Part shown: positions 1-6,822 of the stretch, one piece after another
Position numbering within the stretch: position 1 is the first letter of the stretch
How the letters are laid out: the number at the start of each line of letters is the position of its first letter
From: JBHHYU01 sp046757725
GTDB taxonomy: Bacteria; Desulfobacterota; Binatia; UBA9968
Direction of reading: 5' to 3'
Length of the DNA: 15,436 bases
Assembly: GCA_046757725.1 (NCBI GenBank)
Contig: JBHHYU010000072.1
Coordinates: 1 to 15,436 of the forward strand
The notes under the pieces: model-generated
Seen by the model: the letters and a program-made list of their open reading frames with translations, nothing else
Told to the model about the DNA's origin: nothing
Databases searched by the model: none
Program-made: the position numbers and the translations under genes

Positions 1-1968
1 AAACATCTTTCAAAGCTACCGCCCGAGCAGCAGGCGATACGGGCCAAGTGCTTCCATCCGAGCGGGACCTTCGTGGAATTTCCCAAAGAGGAGATCGAGC
101 AGTCGGTCCCGGAGCGGTTTGAGCAGATGGTACGGCTGTACCCCAACCGAATTGCTGTTAAGACTAGGAGTCATGAACTTACCTACGAGGAACTCAACCA
201 GATGGCCAATTGCGTTGCCCGAGCGATCCTGGCCCAGCGCGGGAAAGGCAATGAACCGATTGCTCTGCTCCTCGAGCATGACGTCGCAATGATCACCGCG
301 ATCCTCGCCGCTCTAAAGGCTGGGAAGATCTACGTACCGCTGGATCCCTCCTATCCACTGGCATGGATTACCTCTATGCTTGAGGATGCCCAGCCCGGGC
401 TCATCCTGACGAACACCAAGCATCGCGCCTTCGCCCAAGCATTGGCTCAGCAGGTGTGTCATGTGCTCAATATTGATGAGCTCGACGTCCATTTCGATTC
501 GGAGAATCCGGATCTCTCGCTGTCATCAGATACCCCGGCCTATATCTTGTATACCTCCGGTTCGACGGGGCAGCCAAAAGGTGTTTACCATAATCATCGA
601 AACGTGCTTCATCGCGTCAAGAGCGATACCAACGTTTTTCACTTCTGCACCGACGACCATGTCTCCTTACTCTCCTCCTGCACTTCCAACGCATCCGTAG
701 GAGACATCTTTGGCGCCTTGCTTAATGGTGCTACCCTCTGTCCGTTCAATTTCAAAGAAGAAGGGCTGGTTAATCTGATTAACTGGCTGATCCGGGAGGA
801 AATCACCATCTACCATTCTGTCCCGACACTTTTCCGTCATGTCTGCGGTACTCTGACGGGTGTAGAACAGTTCCCCACGCTTCGCCTGGTTTGTTTAGGA
901 GGGGAACCGGTTTACAAGAGGGAGGTAGGGTTATACAAAAAACATTTCTCCCGATACTGTAACTTTCTCAACGTGTTGGGCATTACTGAAACACATAACA
1001 TCACGGCGTATGTCATCGACAAGGATACCCAGATCGAGGGGAGCGTTATGCCGGCCGGCTACACATTAGAGGACAAGGAAGTTTTTTTGCTCGATGACCA
1101 TGGTGAAGCAGTTGCTCAGGGCCACATTGGGGAAATCGCAATCCGGAGTCGCTATCTTTCCCCGGGCTATTGGCGGAGGCTCGACCTCACACAGGCTAAA
1201 TTCCTGCCTGATCCAGAGGGAGGAGACAGATGTGTCTACCTTACCGGCGACTTAGGTCGGATGCTGCCTGATGGCTGTCTTATGCATCTCGGGCGCAAAG
1301 ACTTTCAGGTGAAGATGAGAGGTTACAGGATTGAAATCAGTGAGGTCGAAGTGAGGTTGCTTGATCATGCTGCCATCAAGGAAGCTGCCGTGGCGGCCTG
1401 TAAAGATCAATCCGGCGATATACGACTGGTAGGTTACTTTGTTCCAGCGCAATACCCTGCCCCTACCGTAAGTGACTTGCGATGTTTCTTACAAGAAAGG
1501 CTCCCTGACTACATGATCCCTTCGGCGTTCGTGGCGCTCGAGGCCATGCCACTAACGCCGAGCGGAAAAGTAGACCGAAAGGCGCTTCCGCTCCTCAACG
1601 GCCGCAGACCAGAACTGGATACTCCGTACGCCGCACCAACAACCCCGGTAGAAGAGGAACTGGCAAAGATCTGGGGTCAAATCCTATCTCTCGATCAAGT
1701 TGGCATCCACGATAATTTCTTTGAACTCGGCGGCCACTCGCTGGCGGCCGCTCGGCTTATTTCACGGGTGATCAACACATTCAAAGTAGAGCTGCCCATA
1801 AATTCCCTCTTTGACTCGCCGACTGTAGCGGACATGGCGGTAGTCATCACGCGGAACATGAGGAAAAAGGCCGGGGATGAAGAGCTAGCCCGCATGTTGA
1901 CTGAGGTAGAATCTCTTTCTGATGAGGAAGCGAAACGCCTCCTGGCTCGTGAAACCGAGCCGAACTGA
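1..1968 (+). CDS. Stand-alone NRPS-type adenylation-carrier protein (A-PCP), 5' partial
   Basis: An AMP-forming adenylation domain fused to a phosphopantetheinyl carrier domain; it should activate a carboxylic or amino acid with ATP and load it on its own carrier thiol. The frame is open to base 1 and upstream codons read as family sequence (KCFHPSGTF), so the true start lies outside the window; residues below count from the GTG at 73. Visible motifs: A3 YTSGSTGQPKG (160-170), A5 VLGITETHN (301-309), A7 YLTGDLG (389-395), A8 GRKDFQVKMRGYRIE (407-421), A10 PSGKVDRKALP with Lys499, and carrier DNFFELGGHSL with Ser556. A helical tail of about 50 residues follows; no condensation, thioesterase or reductase domain is present. 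The position equal to Asp235 of GrsA-PheA, which binds the substrate alpha-amino group, is Asn206 (TSNASVGDIFGALL), so the substrate may not be an ordinary alpha-amino acid. The TGA stop lies at the edge of a probable IS3 remnant. Confidence 0.93.
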   Translation, partial: KHLSKLPPEQQAIRAKCFHPSGTFVEFPKEEIEQSVPERFEQMVRLYPNRIAVKTRSHELTYEELNQMANCVARAILAQRGKGNEPIALLLEHDVAMITAILAALKAGKIYVPLDPSYPLAWITSMLEDAQPGLILTNTKHRAFAQALAQQVCHVLNIDELDVHFDSENPDLSLSSDTPAYILYTSGSTGQPKGVYHNHRNVLHRVKSDTNVFHFCTDDHVSLLSSCTSNASVGDIFGALLNGATLCPFNFKEEGLVNLINWLIREEITIYHSVPTLFRHVCGTLTGVEQFPTLRLVCLGGEPVYKREVGLYKKHFSRYCNFLNVLGITETHNITAYVIDKDTQIEGSVMPAGYTLEDKEVFLLDDHGEAVAQGHIGEIAIRSRYLSPGYWRRLDLTQAKFLPDPEGGDRCVYLTGDLGRMLPDGCLMHLGRKDFQVKMRGYRIEISEVEVRLLDHAAIKEAAVAACKDQSGDIRLVGYFVPAQYPAPTVSDLRCFLQERLPDYMIPSAFVALEAMPLTPSGKVDRKALPLLNGRRPELDTPYAAPTTPVEEELAKIWGQILSLDQVGIHDNFFELGGHSLAAARLISRVINTFKVELPINSLFDSPTVADMAVVITRNMRKKAGDEELARMLTEVESLSDEEAKRLLARETEPN

Positions 1969-2099
1969 CCTGCCCCCGAAGACTAAACCATTTTTGAAAG
2001 TGAGTCTCTTGCGATATAGGGAGCGGAAGGAGGGCAGGAATGAAACGGAAACGGTTCAGTATGAGCACTGAAACGGGGGTCCTCAAGCATTTAGACTGA
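1966..2099 (+). mobile_element. Left-end remnant of an IS3-family insertion sequence
   Basis: The stretch begins TGACCTGCCCCC, which from memory resembles IS3-family (IS407/IS2-like) termini. A leader of about 75 nt and a perfect Shine-Dalgarno AAGGAGG six bases before an ATG at 2040 follow. The ORF opens like the transposase OrfA of this family. No right-end inverted repeat and no downstream transposase sequence is visible, so only the left end survives. The A-PCP stop codon is the first three bases of this proposed end. The family assignment is by recognition, not by search. Confidence 0.5.
2040..2099 (+). pseudogene. Truncated IS3-family transposase OrfA start (19 codons)
   Basis: The ORF encodes MKRKRFSMSTETGVLKHLD and then a TGA. 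IS3-family OrfA proteins commonly begin MKRKRF-T/S-six residues-GVLK, and here MKRKRFS and GVLK sit at exactly that spacing. The helix-turn-helix that should follow (GISEQTFYRW-like) is absent in all forward frames, so the gene is broken just after its start. The strong ribosome site AAGGAGG (2027-2033) is intact, so a 19-residue peptide could still be made. It could instead be an unrelated small peptide. Confidence 0.5.
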
Positions 2100-2186
2100 C
2101 TTTACCTAGACGGAAATACGATACTAAAGTGCTACATTATAAAACTAACGTAACTTACTTTATTAACTTATGATATTAATCCTTAC
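2100..2186. other. AT-rich spacer between convergent genes, no clear terminator
   Basis: This spacer separates the IS remnant from the 3' end of the minus-strand NtrC-type gene. It is much richer in A and T than its surroundings and contains a 7-bp direct repeat TAACTTA at 2151-2157 and 2164-2170. I do not see a stem followed by a T-run on either strand. Confidence 0.4.
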
Positions 2187-3569
2187 CTACGTGAGCTCCT
2201 TGAACGACTCCTTATGTAATCCATGCCGTCTCATTTTTCTGTAAAGCGTCTTGTTGTCTACCTCGGCCTCATTTGCGGCGTGGGTAATGCTACCTCTATG
2301 TTTGATCAAGATTCCTCGAAGATAATCTTTTTCACTATGTAGGAGCCACTGTTTCAGCGAGATCCCCGGTTCGCCATTATCGGAGAAGGTAGCGTCAACG
2401 ATGCGTTGCGGCTGCGACGGTAAATCCACTTCCTCAATAGCATCGCCCTGGCATTTAACAATAGCGCGCTCCAGGATATTTTCAAGTTCCCGGACGTTTC
2501 CAGGCCAATGATAAGTCAGCATCTGATCCATCACTTTCGGAGAGATTGCTATAATCTTCTTCTCCCGAGCAACCGAGTGTCTCTGGAGAAAATGGTCTGC
2601 GAGCAGCGGAATATCCTCCAAGCGCTCACGCAGAGCCGGTACAAAAATAGGAACTACGTTGATACGGTAATAAAAATCCTCTCGCACCGTCCCTCTACTC
2701 AGGGAAAGCGTAAGATCGACGTTCGTCGCAGCTATGACACGCATATCGATCCTAATTTTCCGGTTTCCTCCCAGCCGTTCGACCTCCCGTTCTTGAAGGA
2801 CACGTAGCAGCTTGACCTGCATAGGGAGCGGGATACTCTCAACCTCATCTAAAAAAAGTGTCCCTTTATTGGCAAGCTCCACTCGACCTGGGCGATTTTG
2901 GACGGCACCGGTGAATGCCCCTCTCTCAGAACCAAACAATTCGCTTTCGAGAAGGGTGTCCGGGAGAGCTCCACAGTTGATGGCGACGAATTGATAGTCC
3001 TTTCGCCTGCTCAATTTGTGAATAGCCCGGGCGACCAACTCTTTTCCGGTTCCCGTTTCTCCAGTGATGAGCACCCCCGAATCGGTTGCTGCCACCGCTC
3101 TAATAAGGTCGAAAATCTTCAACATCTTAGGGCTCTTGCTCAGAATGTTTTCAAGGGAAATTTCATCCTTGACCAACTGCCGCAGTTCGCGCACTTCTTC
3201 CAAAAGACGTCTTTTCTCGATCAGCTTTTCGCTGACGAACCGGATAACTTCCGGCTGGAATGGCTTGGTAATATAATCGCTCGCTCCCAGTTTCATCGCC
3301 TGCACGGCGTCCTTAATGTTACCAAAGGCTGTAATGAGGATGACATCCGTGTCGGGATAGGTCTGGCGAATATGCCGGGCAAGCTGAAATCCATCCATTC
3401 CCGGCATTTTGACATCGGAAACCACAATGGCATATTGTTCCCGGGCGAGCTTTTCCACTCCCTCCTCTCCGCAGGCAGCCGTGGAAACCCTATAGCCATT
3501 CTGTTCAAAGAAACGGGCAAGCTGCTCTCTTAAGCGATCGTGATCTTCTACAATAAGAACATTATACAT
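2187..3569 (-). CDS. NtrC-family sigma-54-dependent response regulator
   Basis: A 460-residue enhancer-binding protein that, when phosphorylated, should remodel RNA polymerase-sigma-54 at -24/-12 promoters. Domain order is canonical. The N-terminal receiver (about 1-120) has the acidic pair E8-D9, phosphoacceptor Asp52 (VVSDVKMPG) and Lys102 (ITKPF). The AAA+ domain (about 145-375) has Walker A GETGTGKE (170-177), the sigma-54 contact loop GAFTGA (217-222) and Walker B TLFLDE with Asp241-Glu242. The C-terminal Fis-type helix-turn-helix lies at about 415-450. It follows the PAS histidine kinase with 60 nt between them on the same strand, so the two are a likely cognate pair in one operon. The ATG start has only a weak ribosome site. 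Its targets are not shown by the sequence, but a sigma-54 promoter match faces the other way just beyond the kinase gene. Confidence 0.95.
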   Translation of the reverse strand: MYNVLIVEDHDRLREQLARFFEQNGYRVSTAACGEEGVEKLAREQYAIVVSDVKMPGMDGFQLARHIRQTYPDTDVILITAFGNIKDAVQAMKLGASDYITKPFQPEVIRFVSEKLIEKRRLLEEVRELRQLVKDEISLENILSKSPKMLKIFDLIRAVAATDSGVLITGETGTGKELVARAIHKLSRRKDYQFVAINCGALPDTLLESELFGSERGAFTGAVQNRPGRVELANKGTLFLDEVESIPLPMQVKLLRVLQEREVERLGGNRKIRIDMRVIAATNVDLTLSLSRGTVREDFYYRINVVPIFVPALRERLEDIPLLADHFLQRHSVAREKKIIAISPKVMDQMLTYHWPGNVRELENILERAIVKCQGDAIEEVDLPSQPQRIVDATFSDNGEPGISLKQWLLHSEKDYLRGILIKHRGSITHAANEAEVDNKTLYRKMRRHGLHKESFKELT

Positions 3570-3629
3570 AATACATATTAGGGAAGACCCGTACTGCGGT
3601 TAGCCAGTTTCACTTAAAGTAGCACACCG

Positions 3630-4781
3630 TTATTTGTGAGCAGATTTTCCCGCACCAACTGCCGGAAGGGTAATCTTTACCTCTGTCCCTTGCCCTTCGA
3701 TGCTCTGAAGCTGTAAGAAACCAAGGTGCATTTCGGAAATCCGTTTTGCCACGTTTAACCCCAAACCATCGTGGTCTTCCTTTGTGCTGAAAAAAGGTAA
3801 AAACACCTGTTTGAGATTCTTTGCTTCAATCCCACAGCCTGAGTCAATGACCTTCATCGTTACGACGCACGAGCCACCTTCCCGCCGGTCAGTCCCAGCG
3901 TGAAGAGTGACTATTCCCCCTTTCTCCGTGGCCTCCAGCGCGTTCTTGAGGATGTGGCTCATGGCCAGTTCGATCAAGAACGGATCCCCCGATAGCGAAA
4001 CTTGCTTGATGGAGGGATCGATCTGCTCCTTAAGCTCAGTTCCCTTCAACAGAAATTCAGGCATTTCACGATCAATCACCGACTCAAGAATCTCATGGAG
4101 ATCGACCACTGACCAGCTGCTCGGATCTTGATTGTATTCTGAAAAGCTTCGGATTAGTACTAAAACTTTTTCGACTGTTTCATAAAGGACATCCGCTTCC
4201 CGCGTTTCCGGTAAGCTTTTTTTGAGAGAGCTGATTGCGAGGTTAAGAAGCTGGAAATGGTTTCCTATTTTGTGCATGAAACGGTCAACCGCACGGTTGC
4301 CGTTCCTGGAAGCGCTCATATCGTCCTTTATGCGCAAAAGGGAACCATGAAAGACCTCTTCCCCTTCCCACGTGAGCCGCCTGAGACCATGGGCAACCCA
4401 TACCGGCAACCCTCTTTGGTCTCTAAAACGGTGAATCATCGAAACTGATTTGAGCTTCTTGAGATCAGCGAGCTTCCGCTTAACTACACTGGAATCATCC
4501 GGAATGATTCTCTTTTCGCAAAGCAACCGAGTTCCTACTAGCTCCTTTGGAGTAAGACCAAGAAGGTCGACTACGTTTTCCGAAATAAAGGTTAATTCCA
4601 TAGAGGCATTACACTTATAGATGACGCAGGGCAGAGACTGGTTGAATAGTTTCCACAAACGCTCTTCTGCGATACGGAACGACTCTTTGGCGGGCGTCGT
4701 ACGGTTTTCGGCAGGAGCGACGTTTTCTGGCATTTCAGCCTGGCCCGTCTTGAGAGAAAAGTCTCGCGGAGTCATCGCCAC
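3630..4781 (-). CDS. Soluble PAS-domain sensor histidine kinase
   Basis: A cytoplasmic kinase with no membrane segment or signal peptide, presumably phosphorylating the NtrC-type regulator encoded next. I start it at the GTG at 4781 (383 aa) because GGGGAGG on the minus strand (4790-4796) sits eight bases upstream; the ATG at 4775 is also possible. The longer frame back to a TTG at 4859 has no ribosome site and unlikely N-terminal codons. From the GTG, a PAS domain spans about 41-152 (LWKLFNQSLPCVIYKC onwards). The phosphorylation helix has His170 in FMHKIGNHF, a variant H-box resembling NtrB-type HEIGN. The ATPase domain has the N-box with Asn280 (HILKNALEA), G1 DSGCGI (313-318), FSTK (331-334) and GLGLNVAK (339-346). 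All catalytic boxes are present. What the PAS domain senses is unknown. Confidence 0.93.
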   Translation of the reverse strand: MAMTPRDFSLKTGQAEMPENVAPAENRTTPAKESFRIAEERLWKLFNQSLPCVIYKCNASMELTFISENVVDLLGLTPKELVGTRLLCEKRIIPDDSSVVKRKLADLKKLKSVSMIHRFRDQRGLPVWVAHGLRRLTWEGEEVFHGSLLRIKDDMSASRNGNRAVDRFMHKIGNHFQLLNLAISSLKKSLPETREADVLYETVEKVLVLIRSFSEYNQDPSSWSVVDLHEILESVIDREMPEFLLKGTELKEQIDPSIKQVSLSGDPFLIELAMSHILKNALEATEKGGIVTLHAGTDRREGGSCVVTMKVIDSGCGIEAKNLKQVFLPFFSTKEDHDGLGLNVAKRISEMHLGFLQLQSIEGQGTEVKITLPAVGAGKSAHK

Positions 4782-4870
4782 TAATGATACCTCCCCCCTA
4801 CCTCTAACGAAAAAAACAATACACCTACAAATTTGATTTTGTCCCACCAAGAGGGCCAAAAGTCAAGGGG

Positions 4871-4880
4871 GTGACGTCAC
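4871..4880. repeat. Perfect 10-bp palindrome GTGACGTCAC
   Basis: A self-complementary site about 90 bp upstream of the kinase start codon, just upstream of the TTGACT element on the minus strand. Its position would suit an activator or repressor of the kinase-regulator pair. A palindrome of this length can also occur by chance. Confidence 0.35.
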
Positions 4881-4896
4881 AATCCTTTACACCGTG

Positions 4897-4942
4897 GACT
4901 AAATCGGTTCTTAAACGCTAACCATAGCCCCAGAGTTTAGTC
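4897..4942. repeat. 7-bp inverted repeat GACTAAA / TTTAGTC
   Basis: The arms are at 4897-4903 and 4936-4942, separated by 32 nt. They lie roughly 130-180 bp upstream of the inferred sigma-54 transcription start, a normal distance for enhancer sites of NtrC-type activators. No binding data can be read from the sequence. Confidence 0.3.
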
Positions 4943-5007
4943 GGCCATTTTCACCTGGATCTGGTTTTAACAAATTCTAAACCCTTACGCATATCTTAGG
5001 CCATTTT
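4943..5007. repeat. Direct repeat GGCCATTTT, two copies
   Basis: Copies lie at 4943-4951 and 4999-5007. The second copy overlaps the left arm of an imperfect inverted repeat CTTAGGCC/GGCCTAGG (4995-5002 and 5012-5019). Both lie upstream of the -24/-12 element and are candidates for upstream activator sites. This is a pattern reading only. Confidence 0.35.
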
Positions 5008-5048
5008 TGTGGGCCTAGGAGCTATTTCCTATAAAACAACCAGTTATC

Positions 5049-5064
5049 CGGAACAGGTTTTGCC
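5049..5064 (+). promoter_or_regulatory. Sigma-54 (-24/-12) promoter candidate for the ThDP-enzyme gene set
   Basis: The sequence CGGAACAGGTTTTGCC has the invariant GG and GC with exactly ten bases between them. It also agrees with the consensus TGGCACG-N4-TTGCA at the A, C and TTGC positions. It would start transcription near 5075, about 22 nt before the ATG and just ahead of its ribosome site. An NtrC-type activator is encoded divergently next door, which supports the call. The first half-site is imperfect (CGGAAC rather than TGGCAC). Confidence 0.6.
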
Positions 5065-5096
5065 TTACGCTTACCGTTCTACTGAGGTACGTCTCC

Positions 5097-6758
5097 ATGA
5101 CCATGCCTATTAGCCGGGCCATACTCGAATTTCTGAAAGCTCAGGAGATCCGGTTTGTCTTCGGAAAAATTGGTGAGGAGATCCTCCCCCTGTTAGACAC
5201 CGTCGCAAATCAAGACTCGATCAAGTTTATTTCCACCTATACGGAAGAGACCGCAGTGTTGATAGCCGACGGTTTCGCCAGAGCCAGTGGCGGCCCGGGT
5301 GTTGTTCTCATCTCCGGCGGTAGTGCTGCTGCCCAAACCGTCCCGCCTCTAGCGCAGGCCTTCTACGACGGTTCTCCAGTAATTCTGCTCGTGGGAGAGC
5401 GACCATCATCCTATATCGATAAAGAAGAGTGCGCAACGCAAGTCTTAGACCCGAGTTCTATTTTTGAAAAACTGACCCGTTTTTCGCATAGGGTAACAGA
5501 ACCACATCGGACAGTGGAAACGTTGGAAAGGGCCTATCGCAGTGCCGTCTCAGGTAGGAAGGGACCGGTTTATTGGGGGATCCCGAAGGATTTTCTAGTC
5601 GCCGAAACACCTGAAACAATTCGCCACTATAGTCAATTTGTGCGGTCCGGTCCTTACTCAACCGGTTCGGAGTTAATCCGCCGCGCATCTAATCTTCTTA
5701 TCGAATCTCAGCGTCCCGTTATCGTTTTGGGAGGTGGTGCGATTTGGTCGCGTGCCACAGCAGAAGCCATAGAACTAGCGGAATTTCTTTTCGCCCCTGT
5801 AGTGACCTCAAATGGAAAGTCCGGCATCGTTCCGGATGACTTTCCGCTTTCAGTTGGAAGACTAGGGAGTAAGGCCAATAAGGTAGCGCTAAAGACTGTC
5901 GCAGAAGCTGATGTACTGATCTCTTTCGGTTGTACATTCAACGACCGCACCACATTTGGCTTTTCACAGGAAATTTTCGCGCCAAATGTCAAAATGATCC
6001 AGGTGGATATAGATCCTCACCAGATCGGTAGAAATTACCCCGTCGAACTAGGCATCGTTGGAGATGGCAGGATGGTCCTAAAAGATATCCTCTCCTTCTT
6101 AAAGCAAGTGGGCGTTGAAAAATGGCCCTCCAGGCTCATCCATCGCATCCAGAAGGTCTGGGAGCGCAAAGAAGCTTGGAATCACGAATGGGCCAGTCTG
6201 GCACGGTCTAGCGAGTTACCTATCCGGCGGTTACGCTTGCTCAAGGACGTGACAGACGAAATCGGTCGGGAAGGGATTATTTTTGGTGATCTCGCGTGGA
6301 AACACTGTCTTAAAAGCTCTTATTTCCCTCTGATCGAAAGTAACGATTTTTCTATACCAGGATCCGACCTTGGCCTGGCAATGGGGGCTAAACTAGCTCT
6401 TCCCGATCGACCGGTGGTCGCTATCCTAGGTGACGGACAGCTGATGGCTGCGCTCGCAGCCTTGGGAACGGCCGCAGAGCATCGAATACCTATACTGGCC
6501 GTGGTTACCAGAAACGGCTGTTATGGTAAAGCAAAAGTAACACAGACCCAATTTTTTAATGCAAGGTACATCGGGGTGGATCACCCCTTTCCGAGCTTCT
6601 CCGAAGTGGCCCTTTCGTTTGGGGTCTATGCAGAACACGTGGAAGACCCAGGTAACATTCGCCCTTCGATCCACCGTGCGCTAGAATCTAAGCGCCCGGC
6701 CGTTATCGAAGTCGTCGTCAGCAACTCTGTCGGTGACTTAAAGCCGATATTTGACTAA
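5097..6758 (+). CDS. Thiamine diphosphate-dependent enzyme, acetolactate synthase/decarboxylase superfamily
   Basis: A 553-residue protein with the three-domain plan of acetolactate synthase, pyruvate oxidase and 2-oxoacid decarboxylases: the N-terminal PYR domain (about 1-165), the central domain (about 190-335, with VIVLGGGAIWS and IQVDIDPHQIG) and the C-terminal PP domain (about 375-540). The catalytic glutamate that activates the cofactor is Glu50 (TYTEETA). The cofactor and magnesium motif is GDG (445-447) ending in Asn473 (TRNGCYG), so Asp446 and Asn473 can bind the metal. Length and motifs are complete, so an active enzyme is expected. The substrate cannot be told; the usual NN pair reads RN. 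ATG at 5097 has TGAGG nine bases upstream. It is the first gene after the sigma-54 promoter candidate, followed 55 nt later by the PrsK-like kinase. Being within an apparent exopolysaccharide locus, a role in making a sugar or acyl substituent is conceivable but unproven. It is not clearly ilvB: no small subunit is nearby. Confidence 0.92.
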   Translation: MTMPISRAILEFLKAQEIRFVFGKIGEEILPLLDTVANQDSIKFISTYTEETAVLIADGFARASGGPGVVLISGGSAAAQTVPPLAQAFYDGSPVILLVGERPSSYIDKEECATQVLDPSSIFEKLTRFSHRVTEPHRTVETLERAYRSAVSGRKGPVYWGIPKDFLVAETPETIRHYSQFVRSGPYSTGSELIRRASNLLIESQRPVIVLGGGAIWSRATAEAIELAEFLFAPVVTSNGKSGIVPDDFPLSVGRLGSKANKVALKTVAEADVLISFGCTFNDRTTFGFSQEIFAPNVKMIQVDIDPHQIGRNYPVELGIVGDGRMVLKDILSFLKQVGVEKWPSRLIHRIQKVWERKEAWNHEWASLARSSELPIRRLRLLKDVTDEIGREGIIFGDLAWKHCLKSSYFPLIESNDFSIPGSDLGLAMGAKLALPDRPVVAILGDGQLMAALAALGTAAEHRIPILAVVTRNGCYGKAKVTQTQFFNARYIGVDHPFPSFSEVALSFGVYAEHVEDPGNIRPSIHRALESKRPAVIEVVVSNSVGDLKPIFD

Positions 6759-6804
6759 CCTCTCCTGCTCCTTTTTTGCCTGTTAAACCCTGAATAAACA
6801 ACAA

Positions 6805-6822
6805 TCGGGTAGTTTGACCCGA
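6805..6822. repeat. Perfect hairpin TCGGGT-N6-ACCCGA
   Basis: A 6-bp perfect inverted repeat lies in the short gap after the ThDP-enzyme gene and spans the TTG proposed as the kinase start at 6814. No T-run follows, so it is unlikely to be a terminator. It could be an operator, limit translation of the kinase, or argue for a later start codon. Confidence 0.4.

Larger units (their letters stand above)
4782..5096. promoter_or_regulatory. Divergent intergenic regulatory region between kinase and ThDP-enzyme genes
   Basis: This 315-nt spacer holds no gene. It contains, left to right: a weak minus-strand -35-like TTGACT (4861-4866) with no good -10 for the kinase gene; a perfect 10-bp palindrome GTGACGTCAC; a 7-bp inverted repeat GACTAAA...TTTAGTC; two copies of GGCCATTTT; a stem TAGGCC/GGCCTA; and a plus-strand sigma-54 promoter match. 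The promoter end is the best supported. The repeats upstream sit where enhancer-binding proteins normally bind, but their role is inferred. Confidence 0.6.

Noticed and set aside
73..75. GTG at 73 as the start of the A-PCP gene
   Set aside because: The frame is open to base 1 and the upstream codons carry family-like sequence (KCFHPSGTF), so the gene begins outside the window.
1969..2038. CCTGCCC...GGGCAGG inverted repeat as a terminator of the A-PCP gene
   Set aside because: The arms are 56 nt apart with no T-run; the left arm is better explained as part of the IS3-type end.
2898..3533. 211-codon plus-strand ORF opposite the NtrC-type gene
   Set aside because: It lies wholly antisense to a well-supported receiver/AAA+ gene and shows no recognisable domain.
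4782..4859. N-terminal extension of the PAS kinase to a TTG at 4859
   Set aside because: No ribosome site precedes the TTG, whereas GGGGAGG lies at ideal distance from the GTG at 4781; the extra residues have no PAS-kinase character.
4861..4889. Sigma-70 promoter for the kinase gene built on TTGACT (minus strand)
   Set aside because: The hexamer at 17-bp spacing downstream (GACAAA) matches the -10 consensus at only three of six positions.
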